Origin: Siphonodentalium dalli
Taxonomy: Eukaryota; Mollusca; Scaphopoda; Gadilida; Siphonodentaliidae
Assembly: GCA_032622095.1 (NCBI GenBank)
Contig: CP136062.1
Coordinates: forward strand, 156,050,875-156,114,874
DNA: 64,000 nucleotides
Direction of reading: 5' to 3'
Shown: piece by piece, positions 32,396 through 46,700 of the stretch
Layout: every line of letters starts with the position of its first letter
Numbering within the stretch: the stretch's first letter is position 1
The notes under the pieces: model-generated
Databases searched by the model: none
Seen by the model: only the letters and a program-made list of their open reading frames with translations
Told to the model about the DNA's origin: nothing
Translations under genes and position numbers: made by a program

Positions 32396-34253
32396 AGCGG
32401 GCGCGGGTAGTGACGGTAACGGGGCGCGCGGGCGGAGCAACTCGTAGTTGTGTTGGTTGGGGCGTCACTGTACGTCTGTTTTCGACCAATTGGCACTGAT
32501 GTTCTAATTTTTTCGGTCCAAATTATCGCCCCATGCACTTTCACTTCAACGTTCCAGACCGAGCATAGCAGCAACTCATATTCGGACACTTTTTGAAACT
32601 CGATCCAAATTTACTTTGGCTAAATCGAATTCTATCCAGCTATTATTTACATATACTTCTGAACACCTGATATATACATATTTTTTGTTTTGAACTATCA
32701 ACGTTAGCGTTGTTAAAGTAATGAGAGCGGGTCTCAAGTTACAAAGAGCACATACTAATAACGCTGTCAATGGCTACCGTTTTAAACCTGTTTACCCTGG
32801 AAGCCTATAACATTGTAGAGGTCGGTTGTTTATTATGACATCAAGGTGAACATATCCATACTGCACATGGCGTCACTTTATATTGCAACCAGTCTTTTCG
32901 CTTGCTTCTTGAATTAACGAACAGCAGAGGAATATCTGCTGGTTGCTTTCATGTTTTCATTTCAATTCAATATGTTGGGACGTTTGTACACCCGCAATCC
33001 GATATTTGACTAAGAGATGATTATAATTTTGCGTAGAAGTACAATTTAGTTTTATCTTATCGAATATGCCATTTTATTTTATGCCATTGTCTGATTTATT
33101 TGATTTATATTCGTGAATAGTCCTGTGTCTTTCAATTGTTCTTGGCTGATAGCGATTCACGTGATTAGATTCATATATCTGTATGTGGCTCATGTTATCG
33201 TTTCTACATTGTGTATCATGGTTTTGCATGCTTCAATATATACTGGTTAATTTATTTTGGCTTTTATGTGTTAATTTCATTTCATTCGAGTCTTTTGTAA
33301 CGTACATAAATTGCCCACAACTCGATATTTGGCCAAGCGATTATTCAACTTTTGCATAGAAGTAAACTTTATTTTTTGAAAATATCATTTTATCATGACA
33401 TTCACTGATTTGTATGATTGTTATTCATGCGCTCTAAATAATCCTGTCACTTCCAATTGTCGATTCGTGATCTTGAATCACGTGATCATATTTATATATT
33501 TGGCGATTGCTCAAGCCGATGTTCTATGTTTTCACGTTTACTACACATAGCGATTACGCAGACCAATGTTCTACATGTACGTTGTAATGTGTATTACATT
33601 ATGTTGATTGTGTTCATGGTATACATTGTCCCGAATGTCCTTAACCAGACACCACATGTAAGCGAAAAATAAATTTGTCGGATCGGAATAATGGACTTTG
33701 TCTCACTTACTCCCTATGCATGGAAATTGCTTTAATAGGCATCAAACCAGTGACATTACATAACTACGGTCTTTACTTATTGTATACAAATTAATAGAAG
33801 TTCAGTAAAAAATAACTATAATTTGATTAAGTCTCTTTAATCCGTGTTATCGAAGAAAATATATCGTCGAATGTATAGCGTATTGGGGTACTATTACTTG
33901 TACAACCACTTATCTCACATATATCCTAGATTCGTTTCGTTTGCAACTGATGGTAAATTGTGTTCTTAGTATTTTGTTGAAAGGTAACTGATATGTATAC
34001 TGTTGATACGTGCGGTTCCAGCTGGACTATACGCACCCCTGATCAAGACTTAGTGGTCCTGCTAATGTGATGTGATGTGATGCTGGTGGTCTCTGCTGAA
34101 TTGCTATAATGCGATTCGGGCGAACTGATGCTGTTAAGACAAAGTACCGTTATTTTTCAAATGTTGTCATTTTCTGGGTGTATGGCTAATACGAGCGGTT
34201 TGGAATAAGACCAGTGCATGTTTGGAACATAAAACACATAGACATTTTGAACA
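31033..34253 (+). repeat. Segmental duplication, copy 1 (3,221 bp)
   Basis: This segment is repeated at 52533-55753 with a constant offset of 21,500 bp from end to end. I counted nine substitutions, for example at 32060, 32550, 33120 and 33493, eight of them transitions, and no indel. It includes 1.36 kb of telomere-like DNA and 1.86 kb of AT-rich unique DNA without a recognised gene. The 5' junction shares only 'cagtcggg' and the 3' junction only 'gaaca' with the flanks. Confidence 0.93.
32396..34253. other. Non-telomeric part of the segmental duplication, with an old internal 322-bp tandem pair
   Basis: No gene is seen. Stretches near 32938-33240 and 33240-33612 are diverged copies of each other (offset 321-323 bp). 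Landmarks are 'gatatttg' at 33001 and 33324, and 'cacgtgat' at 33158 and 33479. A small 'tgatgtgatgtgatg' run lies near 34069. Confidence 0.55.
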
Positions 34254-34344
34254 TTTTTTAGTCATATATGGGGGGGAAGATATCCAGAGATATCCTAGGA
34301 TAACTTCCCCCCCCCCCCTGGGGGGGGGAGATGACATGTTACAC
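34254..34344. repeat. Nested G/C-run hairpin
   Basis: 'ggggggaagatatcc' pairs with 'ggataacttcccccc', and the C run then pairs with an adjacent G run across 'ct' at about 34306-34329. It is a strong potential secondary structure and a likely sequencing trouble spot, placed immediately after the end of the segmental duplication. Confidence 0.6.
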
Positions 34345-34650
34345 TGGATATGGTAAACATAAACACCGTTATTTGGTACTGATGTCCTGATATGGAAAGA
34401 GCGTTTGTATAATTTGTGTGTGGTTAACCAATAAAATGGCGCGGCGTTATGTAAATAAAAGCACAACTTCTGTAACACGAGCAGGATCTTGTTTACATAT
34501 ACTATCGTACGTCCTGACCACAATATATTATTTACGTGCTGATTGTGTTTGGCATATGAGCAAACCTATACATATTTTGGTGTTCCTTCTGTTGATGGCA
34601 ATTTGAAGAGTTATGAATATTTTGACAACGAACGCTGCCTGTGCCTTTAA
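34345..34650 (+). mobile_element. 5'-shortened relative of the TTAA-flanked MITE
   Basis: From 'ggtaaacataaacacc' to 'gtgcctttaa' the DNA follows the 5675-6163 element: 'tgatatgga', 'atttgtgtgtg.tta.cca', 'cttctgtaacac', 'atattttgacaac' and the terminal 'gtgcct' + TTAA (34647-34650). The left terminal repeat is absent and replaced by the G/C hairpin. Confidence 0.55.
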
Positions 34651-35690
34651 CCCATCCATGACTGGAGTTTCATGATATGTTAGCGAAACCCTGTTCCAAT
34701 TAATTCTCTAACATATGTGAGTCTCCCATAACAAGTCTCGCATATTTTAGATGATACATTGGCCTAACAATATTTACATTTACCGTGTAAGCCAGTGCAT
34801 TCTCTTATATATGCGAGTCTTCCTATGGGAGAGCCATGTATATCAGAGAATACACCTGTACAGGATATTTAATGCAGCTTCCGTCATGAAAGGTTAATAA
34901 AGGGAGAAATCCATTTCAGGAAAATTTAGTTCTACCTTGTGTTTTTAAGTGTCTACAGACATATAGCTTTCAATGACTTCTTAAGACAATGTTTGAAAGA
35001 GATCGGGAGTATGTATGTTGTGAAATTTTGACTATTCAAGCTGACATGAAGCAGCTAACTTAGGCATGATACTTTTATCTCTCTGATCTGAGAAGCCTTT
35101 TTGTGTCGCTTCCTAACTTGTAAGTGGCCTTTTCGTGCCCCTTCCTAATTTCGTTTTTATTTTTCACAGGCACAACACCTAAAGGCATCACTGTTATCAT
35201 TTCCATCAAACCGATGGGTAGGTTATGAAAAGTGCACAAGCACCATGTGTCTTATACCATATAATTTCCATAGGGCTTGACTTGGATATGACTGACTTCA
35301 CACAGGCTCCAATAATTTGGGGTTCAAACTTTTACGAGCCTGTCATAGGACATTGATATTGGTCATGAAAATTACCAATGACATCTGCACATTGATTTTC
35401 CAACGTTCTTATGTTATTCATTGCGCTTTTTCGTAAAACATGACTATTGTGTTCTGTATGTTTTTGTATGTTATTCTGTTTCCACTGTCATTCAAATAAA
35501 AGTAATTTTAACTTATATTTTGACTAATCAATCACCCACTATGGTTTATAAGTAGTCAATTAACCGATTGGAAATAAAAATATGTTTACACTAATTAACC
35601 GATTATTAATGGCTATTCCAATGAATTAGTTGTAAATCAGTTAAGATATTGATTGATTGATTCAGGAAATAGAGGGTTAGACAACAAGCT
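34651..35690. other. Mostly unassigned; contains copy 2 of a dispersed repeat
   Basis: About 34730-34900 is related to 2770-2950 (shared 'cctaacaatattta'-type and 'catgaaaggttaa' words). The remainder shows no gene or element I can support. Confidence 0.35.
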
Positions 35691-36010
35691 TTTTAGCTCA
35701 ACTGAGACAAAGTTTCTGGTGGAGCTATATAGTTGCAACATCTCAGTTGGCTCTATAATATAGATTTTTTTCAAATCAGGTCACTGGGTCAGATGTGGGT
35801 GGCACCAGGGACATAAATCCAAAAAATAAAACTAAAAATTCAGATTGAACTCCTTGCTCAACTTTTAAAATTAAAATATTTTTTTATGAATTTTTTTTAA
35901 AAGAATGTTATAACATCCGCCATTGTACACTGACTCAGCCCACCAAATTTAGTTGACATTGGTCCAGGGTTCTGAGAGAAAAATCAAACAGACAGATCAT
36001 CACCATGCCA
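35690..36010 (+). repeat. Degenerate 'ttttagctca..tgag' dispersed repeat
   Basis: The start 'ttttagctcaactgagac' and the following 'ggtggagctata' resemble the very common bivalve/lophotrochozoan repeat beginning TTTTAGCTCACCTGAGC. The end 'ttggtccagggttctgagag' also fits that type. Assignment is by memory of the family and is tentative. Confidence 0.35.
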
Positions 36011-36299
36011 ATTGAAGGGTCAAGTATGTACATGTACCCCTATTACAAATCTTTTTTCACATTCCTAATGTCACAATGTTATTTGAAAAGTCATCTCCTT
36101 CACTGACAACAATATAAAGCGTGTCTGCTTAATTGTTTATTAGGAATTTGGGGAGGGGATACCAGGATGATTTGAAAGAGCAGGATGCATGCCCTTTCCT
36201 ACAACCCACTTGGAACTCATGGATGGGGTTATGACATGATTTGGACATTTAACGTAACACGGTGAAGGTGAAAAGACTGATCTAGACATTATTATTTAT

Positions 36300-36515
36300 T
36301 TATTTTTTTGGTTTCTTTTTCTTTCGGTGCTGAATTTTTTCTATTGATGTGGTTTGAGGGAGCTCCACTCCGTAATAAATCACATGTTAGATTATATGGT
36401 AAGTTCTCAAGGAATTTTATTCTTTGCTCCCTAAATAGTCGGCAGTATAAGAGGTAGTCTTCTGCCATTTCAATACTTGCACATGGTGGGTCATCTTTGG
36501 GGTAATTCAGTTTCT
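36300..36515 (-). pseudogene. LINE-like C-terminal tail fragment, minus strand
   Basis: The minus strand reads 'YPKDDPPCASIEMAEDYLLY' and then 'CRLFREQRIKFLENLPYNL'. This resembles the C...C...E...H.LL.C..Y...R..L tail of LINE ORF2 proteins; the second Cys and the His are lost here. The frame continues to a stop in the 'aaataaata' region. It is short and could be coincidence. Confidence 0.4.
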
Positions 36516-36990
36516 TTCAAATCTGATTTCAAATTGCTACATTTCGAGATAAGAGATTTAAAACATGCACACCCACCCTATCCATGCTATGAATTCACGC
36601 TTGGAACTTTGGTAGATTCCTTTTATTACTTGTAATAATTTTGATATATAGCGGTATTCAAGTAAGGTTTTTATCAATTTCCAACAGTTGGAGCTATTGA
36701 AGTACCGGTTGTAATTTAGTTTTGTCCAGTTATGAGGTACCGAGCAATGTCATATTACCTTCCTTGAATGTGTTGATTTCTTTTGTAAGAGTCATAACTT
36801 GAAGAAATGCTTTCGATAGCGCAAGTCATCGCTCACCGTCCGTCCTTCCGTGAGTGATAAGAGTGGTTGGGGGGGGGGCGTCTAATCCCCCCGATTTTCA
36901 AAATGGTCAATAGGCCCTTTCCTTAACCCCTAATATTGTAAGGACCACCGAATTGTAATATGGATCGTATGGGACACGTAGAGGAGCAAC
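36516..36990. other. Unassigned stretch
   Basis: No gene is supported. A G run near 36870 is the only marked feature. Confidence 0.3.
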
Positions 36991-36999
36991 CACACTTGC

Positions 37000-37240
37000 T
37001 GTGCCTCAAACATCGGCGAAATAGCAGTGGTACCGACGGAGACAACTGTATACACACACGCCCCGTCAGAATTCAACCACCCGGTTAGCTTCCACCAGAT
37101 GCCAGCTTTGAACGCATATGATGGCGAACAAGATGTTGTCATATTATGGAAGCTATCCGGGCGGCTGAGTTCTAACGGAGCAAACACGTACATCGAAATG
37201 AATACACGTACACATGTTCCACGCTCAATCAGATACACCC
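37000..37240. repeat. Imperfect palindromic element
   Basis: About 37063-37097 ('gaattcaaccacccggttag' and onward) is the reverse complement, with scattered mismatches, of about 37143-37177 ('ctatccgggcggctgagttc'). Weaker pairing continues outward to the 'atacacacacgcc' / 'gtacgtgtattc' parts. The symmetry explains why both strands have about 100-codon open frames here. Confidence 0.55.
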
Positions 37241-37711
37241 CTCTTTGTTATGTATGTCATCATCATAACACCCATAGTTTTACTATATTGTCAAGTCCAC
37301 CCAGTATTATAATAACCAATTGACCGCTACATGTAGCTACACTTTTGGGGTTCACCAAATCAACCAGCAAACTTGATATCCATAATTTTTCAGGCCAACC
37401 GAACTATCAGTGATGACAAGAAATGATTTTAATTTTCTTTCTTTATTTCAATTAAATGTCAACTGGTGGAAAATAAATACAAACACAGGAACAAATGAGA
37501 AGGATGGTGAATTTATAAATATCATGAGTTGTACGCAATAAGACACGAACATATGCGGCTGCGAAGTTCACACTAAGCGATATAAATTTTTACACCTTGC
37601 AGCTTCACGTTGCGCATTGAACAATAAAGAGCGTTCCTTGTTAAGTGTAAATTAATAACATTACATTATTAAAAACCATTCGTCAGTGTTAGCTGACACG
37701 AAGTAGCCTTT

Positions 37712-40700
37712 GGATTCTGGCATATAACATGGATGCTGAGGCATAACTGGAATCTCCCGCATCTGTACACGACTAATATATAGTTGACATAGGTTTTCAC
37801 CACACGGGCTCAAATTTGGGGTTCACCATTTTAAGGGCCCATCAAGGAAAATGGGTATGATTCTAAATATCTCGATTATGGACATATTATATGGACATTG
37901 GGACATATATGGACAGTCCTGCATCTGTACATGACATATATATAATTTACTTAGGTTTTCACTGCACGGGCTCCAATTTGGGGTTCACCATATTAAGGGC
38001 CCATCAAGGAAATTGGGTATGAGTCTAAATATCTGGATTCTGGACATATTATATGGACATTGGGACATATATGGACAGTCCTGCATCTGTACATGACATA
38101 TATATAATTTACTTAGGGTTTCACTGCACGGGCTCCAATTTGGGGTTCACCATATTAAGGGCCCATCAAGGAAATTGGGTATGAGTCTAAATATCTGGAT
38201 TCTGGACATATTATATGGACATTGGGACATATATGGACAGTCCTGCATCTGTACATGACATATATATAATTTACTTAGGGTTTCACTGCACGGGCTCCAA
38301 TTTGGGCTTCACCATATTAAGGGCTCATCAAGGAAATTGGGTATGAGTCTAAATATCTGGATTCTGGACATATTATATGGACATTAGGACATATATGGAC
38401 AGTCCTGCATCTGTACATGACATATATATAATTTACTTAGGTTTTCACTGCACGGGCTCCAATTTGGGGTTCACCATATTAAGGGCCCATCAAGGAAATT
38501 GGGTATGAGTCTAAATATCTGGATTCTGGACATATTATATGGACATTGGGACATATATGGACAGTCCTGCATCTGTACATGACATATATATAATTTACTT
38601 AGGTTTTCACTGCACGGGCTCCAATTTGGGGTTCACCATATTAAGGGCCCATCAAGGAAATTGGGTATGAGTCTAAATATCTGGATTCTGGACATATTAT
38701 ATGGACATTAGGACATATATGGACAGTCCTGCATCTGTACATGACATATATATAATTTACTTAGGGTTTCACTGCACGGGCTCCAATTTGGGGTTCACCA
38801 TATTAAGGGCCCATCAAGGAAAATGGGTATGAGTCTAAATATCTGGATTCTGGACATATTATATGGACATTGGGACATATATGGACAGTCCTGCATCTGT
38901 ACATGACATATATATAATTTACTTAGGGTTTCACTGCACGGGCTCCAATTTGGGCTTCACCATATTAAGGGCTCATCAAGGAAATTGGGTATGAGTCTAA
39001 ATATCTGGATTCTGGACATATTATATGGACATTAGGACATATATGGACAGTCCTGCATCTGTACATGACATATATATAATTTACTTAGGTTTTCACTGCA
39101 CGGGCTCCAATTTGGGGTTCACCATATTAAGGGCCCATCAAGGAAATTGGGTATGAGTCTAAATATCTGGATTCTGGACATATTATATGGACATTGGGAC
39201 ATATATGGACAGTCCTGCATCTGTACATGACATATATATAATTTACTTAGGTTTTCACTGCACGGGCTCCAATTTGGGGTTCACCATATTAAGGGCCCAT
39301 CAAGGAAATTGGGTATGAGTCTAAATATCTGGATTCTGGACATATTATATGGACATTGGGACATATAAGGACAGTCCTGCATCTGTACATGACATATATA
39401 TAATTTACTTAGGGTTTCACTGCACGGGCTCCAATTTGGGGTTCACCATATTAAGGGCTCATCAAGGAAATTGGGTATGAGTCTAAATATCTGGATTCTG
39501 GACATATTATATGGACATTAGGACATATATGGACAGTCCTGCATCTGTACATGACATATATATAATTTACTTAGGTTTTCACTGCACGGGCTCCAATTTG
39601 GGGTTCACCATATTAAGGGCCCATCAAGGAAATTGGGTATGAGTCTAAATATCTGGATTCTGGACATATTATATGGACATTGGGACATATATGGACAGTC
39701 CTGCATCTGTACATGACATATATATAATTTACTTAGGTTTTCACTGCACGGGCTCCAATTTGGGGTTCACCATATTAAGGGCCCATCAAGGAAATTGGGT
39801 ATGAGTCTAAATATCTGGATTCTGGACATATTATATGGACATTGGGACATATATGGACAGTCCTGTATCTGTACATGACATATATATAATTTACTTAGGT
39901 TTTCACTGCACGGGCTCCAATTTGGGGTTCACCATATTAAGGGCCCATCAAGGAAAATGGGTATGAGTCTAAATATCTGGATTCTGGACATATTATATGG
40001 ACGTTGGGACATATATGGACAGTCCTGCATCTGTACATGACATATATATAATATACTTAGGTTTTCACTGCACGGGCTCCAATTTGGGGTTCGCCATATT
40101 AAGGGCCCATCAAGGAAAATGGGTATGAGTCTAAATATCTGGATTCTGGACATATTATATGGACGTTGGGACATATATGGACAGTCCTGCACCCGTACAT
40201 GACATATATATAATATACTTAGGTTTTCACTGCACGGGCTCCAATTTGGGGTTCACCATATTAAGGGCCCATCAAGGAAAATGGGTATGAGTCTAAATAT
40301 CTGGATTCTGGTAATATAATATGGACGTTGTGACATATATGGACAGTGCTGCACCCGTACATGACATATATATAATATACTTAGGTTTTCACTGCACGGG
40401 CTCCAATTTGGGGTTCACCATATTAAGGGTCCATCAAGGAAAATGGGTATGAGTCTAAATATCTGGATTCTGGACATATTATATGGACATTGGGACATAT
40501 ATGGACAGTCCTGCACCCGTACATGACATATATATAATTTACTTAGGGTTTCACTGCACGGCTCCAATTTGGGGTTTACCATATTAAGGGCCCATCAAGG
40601 AAAATGGGTATGAGTCTAAATATCTGGATTCTGGACATATTATATGGACGTTGGGACATATATGGACAGTCCTGCATTTGTACATGACATATATATAATA

Positions 40701-43700
40701 TACTTAGGTTTTCACTGCACGGGCTCCAATTTGGGGTTCACCATATTAAGGGCCCATCAAGGAAAATGGCTATGAGTCTAAATATCTGGATTCTGGACAT
40801 ATTATATGGACGTTGGGACATATATGGACAGTCCTGCATCTGTACATGACATATATATAATATACTTAGGTTTTCACTGCACGGGCTCCAATTTGGGGTT
40901 CACCATATTAAGGGCCCATCAAGGAAAATGGGTATGAGTCTAAATATCTGGATTCTGGACATATTATATGGACATTGGGACATATATGGACAGTCCTGCA
41001 CCCGTACATGACATATATATAATTTACTTAGGTTTTCACTGCACGGGCTCCAATTTGGGGTTCACCATATTAAGGGCCCATCAAGGAAAATGGGTATGAG
41101 TCTAAATATCTGGATTCTGGACGTATTATATGGACGTTGGGACATATATGGACAGTCCTGCATCTGTACATGACATATATATAATATACTTAGGTTTTCA
41201 CTGCACGGGCTCCAATTTGGGGTTCACCATATTAAGGGCCCATCAAGGAAAATGGGTATGAGTCTAAATATCTGGATTCTGGTAATATAATATGGACGTT
41301 GTGACATATATGGACAGTCCTGCATCTGTACATGACATATATAAAATTTAGTTAGGTTTTCACTGCACGGACTCCAATTTGGGGTTCACCATATTAAGGG
41401 CCCATCAAGGAAAATGGGTATGAGTCTAAATATCTGGATTCTGGACATATTATATGGACATTGGGACATATATGGACAGTCCTGCACCCGTACATGACAT
41501 ATATATAATTTACTTAGGTTTTCACTGCACGGGCTCCAATTTGGGGTTCACCATATTAAGGGCCCATCAAGGAAAATGGGTATGAGTCTAAATATCTGGA
41601 TTCTGGACATATTATATGGACGTTGGGACATATATGGACAGTCCTGCATCTGTACATGACATATATATAATATACTTAGGTTTTCACTGCACGGGCTCCA
41701 ATTTGGGGTTCACCATATTAAGGGCCCATCAAGGAAAATGGGTATGAGTCTAAATATCTGGATTCTGGTAATATAATATGGACGTTGAGACATATATGGA
41801 CAGTCCTGCATCTGTACATGACATATATATAATATACTTAGGTTTTCACTGCACGGGCTCCAATTTGGGGTTCACCATATTAAGGGCCCATCAAGGAAAA
41901 TGGGTATGAGTCTAAATATCTGGATTCTGGACATATTATATGGACGTTGGGACATATATGGACAGTCCTGCATCTGTACATGACATATATATAATTTACT
42001 TAGGTTTTCACTGCACGGGCTCCAATTTGGGGTTCACCATAATAAGGGCCCATCAAGGAAAATGGGTATGAGTCTAAATATCTGGATTCTGGACATATTA
42101 TATGGACGTTGTGACATATATGGACAGTCCTGCACCCGTACATGACATATATATAATTTACTTAGGTTTTCACTGCACGGGCTCCAATTTGGGGTTCACC
42201 ATATTAAGGGCCCATCAAGGAAAATGGGTATGAGTCTAAATATCTGGATTCTGGTAATATAATATGGACGTTGTGACATATATGGACAGTCCTGCATCTG
42301 TACATGACATATATATAATTTAGTTAGGTTTTCACTGCACGGACTCCAATTTGGGGTTCACCATATTAAGGGCCCATCAAGGAAAATGGGTATGAGTCTA
42401 AATATCTGGATTCTGGACATATTATATGGACATTGGGACATATATGGACAGTCCTGCACCCGTACATGACATATATATAATTTACTTAGGTTTTCACTGC
42501 ACGGGCTCCAATTTGGGGTTCACCATATTAAGGGCCCATCAAGGAAAATGGGTATGAGTCTAAATATCTGGATTCTGGACATATTATATGGACGTTGGGA
42601 CATATATGGACAGTCCTGCATCTGTACATGACATATATATAATATACTTAGGTTTTCACTGCACGGGCTCCAATTTGGGGTTCACCATATTAAGGGCCCA
42701 TCAAGGAAAATGGGTATGAGTCTAAATATCTGGATTCTGGTAATATAATATGGACGTTGAGACATATATGGACAGTCCTGCATCTGTACATGACATATAT
42801 ATAATATACTTAGGTTTTCACTGCACGGGCTCCAATTTGGGGTTCACCATATTAAGGGCCCATCAAGGAAAATGGGTATGAGTCTAAATATCTGGATTCT
42901 GGACATATTATATGGACGTTGGGACATATATGGACAGTCCTGCATCTGTACATGAGATATATATAATTTACTTAGGTTTTCACTGCACGGGCTCCAATTT
43001 GGGGTTCACCATAATAAGGGCCCATCAAGGAACATGGGTATGAGTCTAAATATCTGGATTCTGGACATATTATATGGACGTTGGGACATATATGGACAGT
43101 CCTGCATCCGTACATGACATATATATAATTTTCTTAGGTTTTCACTGCACGGGCTCCAATTTGGGGTTCACCATATTAAGGGCCCATTAAGGAAAATGGG
43201 TATGAGTCTAAATATCTGGATTCTGGACATATTATATGGACGTTGTGACATATATGGACAGTCCTGCACCCGTACATGACATATATATAATTTACTTAGG
43301 TTTTCACTGCACGGGCTCCAATTTGGGGTTCACCATATTAAGGGCCCATCAAGGAAAATGGGTATGAGTCTAAATATCTGGATTCTGGACATATTATATG
43401 GACGTTGGGACATATATGGACAGTCCTGCATCTGTACATGACATATATATAATATACTTAGGTTTTCACTGCACGGGCTCCAATTTGGGGTTCACCATAT
43501 TAAGGGCCCATCAAGGAAAATGGGTATGAGTCTAAATATCTGGATTCTGGACATATTATATGGACATTGGGACATATATGGACAGTCCTGCATCCGTACA
43601 TGACATATATATAATTTACTTAGGTTTTCACTGCACGGGCTCCAATTTGGGGTTCACCATATTAAGGGCCAATCAATGAAAATGGGTATGATTCTAAATA

Positions 43701-46700
43701 TCTGGATTCTGGACATATTATATGGACATTGTGACATATATGGACAGTCCTGCATCTGTACATGACATATATATAATATACTTAGGTTTTCACTGCACGG
43801 GCTCCTATTTGGGGTTCACCATATTAAGGGCCCATCAAGGAAAATGGGTATGAGTCTAAATATCTGGATTCTGGTAATATAACATGGACGTTGGGACATA
43901 TATGGACAGTCCTGCATTTGTACATGACATATATATAATATACTTAGGTTTTCACTGCACGGGCTCCAATTTGGGGTTCACCATATTAAGGGCCCATCAA
44001 GGAAAATGGGTATGAGTCTAAATATCTGGATTCTGGACATATTATATGGACGTTGGGACATATATGGACAGTCCTGCATCTGTACATGACATGTATATAA
44101 TATACATAGGTTTTCACTGCACGGGCTCCAATTTGGGGTTCACCATATTAAGGGCCCATCAAGGAAAATGGGTATGAGTCTAAATATCTGGATTCTGGAC
44201 ATATTATATGGACATTGGGACATATATGGACAGTCCTGCACCCGTACATGACATATATATAATTTACTTAGGTTTTCACTGCACGGGCTCCAATTTGGGG
44301 TTCACCATATTAAGGGCCCATCAAGGAAAATGGGTATGAGTCTAAATATCGGGATTCTGGACATATTATATGGACGTTGGGACATATATGGACAGTCCTG
44401 CATCTGTACATGACATATATATAATATACTTAGGTTTTCACTGCACGGGCTCCAATTTGGGGTTCACCATATTAAGGGCCCATCAAGGAAAATGGGTATG
44501 AGTCTAAATATCTGGATTCTGGTAATATAATATGGACGTTGTGACATATATGGACAGTCCTGCATCTGTACATGACATATATATAATTTAGTTAGGTTTT
44601 CACTGCACGGACTCCAATTTGGGGTTCACCATATTAAGGGCCCATCAAGGAAAATGGGTATGAGTCTAAATATCTGGATTCTGGACATATTATATGGACA
44701 TTGGGACATATATGGACAGTCCTGCACCCGTACATGACATATATATAATTTACTTAGGTTTTCACTGCACGGGCTCCAATTTGGGGTTCACCATATTAAG
44801 GGCCCATCAAGGAAAATGGGTATGAGTCTAAATATCTGGATTCTGGACATATTATATGGACGTTGGGACATATATGGACAGTCCTGCATCTGTACATGAC
44901 ATATATATAATATACTTAGGTTTTCACTGCACGGGCTCCAATTTGGGGTTCACCATATTAAGGGCCCATCAAGGAAAATGGGTATGAGTCTAAATATCTG
45001 GATTCTGGTAATATAATATGGACGTTGAGACATATATGGACAGTCCTGCATCTGTACATGACATATATATAATATACTTAGGTTTTCACTGCACGGGCTC
45101 CAATTTGGGGTTCACCATATTAAGGGCCCATCAAGGAAAATGGGTATGAGTCTAAATATCTGGATTCTGGACATATTATATGGACGTTGGGACATATATG
45201 GACAGTCCTGCATCTGTACATGACATATATATAATTTACTTAGGTTTTCACTGCACGGGCTCCAATTTGGGGTTCACCATATTAAGGGCCCATCAAGGAA
45301 AATGGGTATGAGTCTAAATATCTGGATTCTGGACATATTATATGGACGTTGGGACATATATGGACAGTCCTGCATCTGTACATGACATATATATAATATA
45401 CTTAGGTTTTCACTGCACGGGCTCCAATTTGGGGTTCACCATATTAAGGGCCCATCAAGGAAAATGGGTATGAGTCTAAATATCTGGATTCTGGTAATAT
45501 AATATGGACGTTGAGACATATATGGACAGTCCTGCATCTGTACATGACATATATATAATATACTTAGGTTTTCACTGCACGGGCTCCAATTTGGGGTTCA
45601 CCATATTAAGGGCCCATCAAGGAAAATGGGTATGAGTCTAAATATCTGGATTCTGGACATATTATATGGACGTTGGGACATATATGGACAGTCCTGCATC
45701 TGTACATGACATATATATAATTTACTTAGGTTTTCACTGCACGGGCTCCAATTTGGGGTTCACCATAATAAGGGCCCATCAAGGAACATGGGTATGAGTC
45801 TAAATATCTGGATTCTGGACATATTATATGGACGTTGGGACATATATGGACAGTCCTGCATCCGTACATGACATATATATAATTTACTTAGGTTTTCACT
45901 GCACGGGCTCCAATTTGGGGTTCACCATATTAAGGGCCCATCAAGGAAAATGGGTATGAGTCTAAATATCTGGATTCTGGACATATTATATGGACGTTGT
46001 GACATATATGGACAGTCCTGCACCCGTACATGACATATATATAATTTACTTAGGTTTTCACTGCACGGGCTCCAATTTGGGGTTCACCATATTAAGGGCC
46101 CATCAAGGAAAATGGGTATGAGTCTAAATATCTGGATTCTGGACATATTATATGGACGTTGGGACATATATGGACAGTCCTGCATCTGTACATGACATAT
46201 ATATAATATACTTAGGTTTTCACTGCACGGGCTCCAATTTGGGGTTCACCATATTAAGGGCCCATCAAGGAAAATGGGTATGAGTCTAAATATCTGGATT
46301 CTGGACATATTATATGGACATTGGGACATATATGGACAGTCCTGCATCCGTACATGACATATATATAATTTACTTAGGTTTTCACTGCACGGGCTCCTAT
46401 TTGGGGTTCACCATATTAAGGGCCCATCAAGGAAAATGGGTATGAGTCTAAATATCTGGATTCTGGTAATATAACATGGACGTTGGGACATATATGGACA
46501 GTCCTGCATCTGTACATGACATATATATCATTTACTTAGGTTTTCACTGCACGGGCTCCAATTTGGGGTTCACCATTTTAAGGGCCCATCAAGGAAAATT
46601 GGTATGAGTCTAAATATCTGGATTCTGGACATATTATATGGACATTGGGACATATATGGACAGTCCTGCATCTGTACATGACATATATATAATATACTTA

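Noticed and set aside
39929-40192. 87-codon frame in the 162-bp satellite
   Set aside because: 162 is divisible by three, so an open frame simply repeats from monomer to monomer; it is not a gene.
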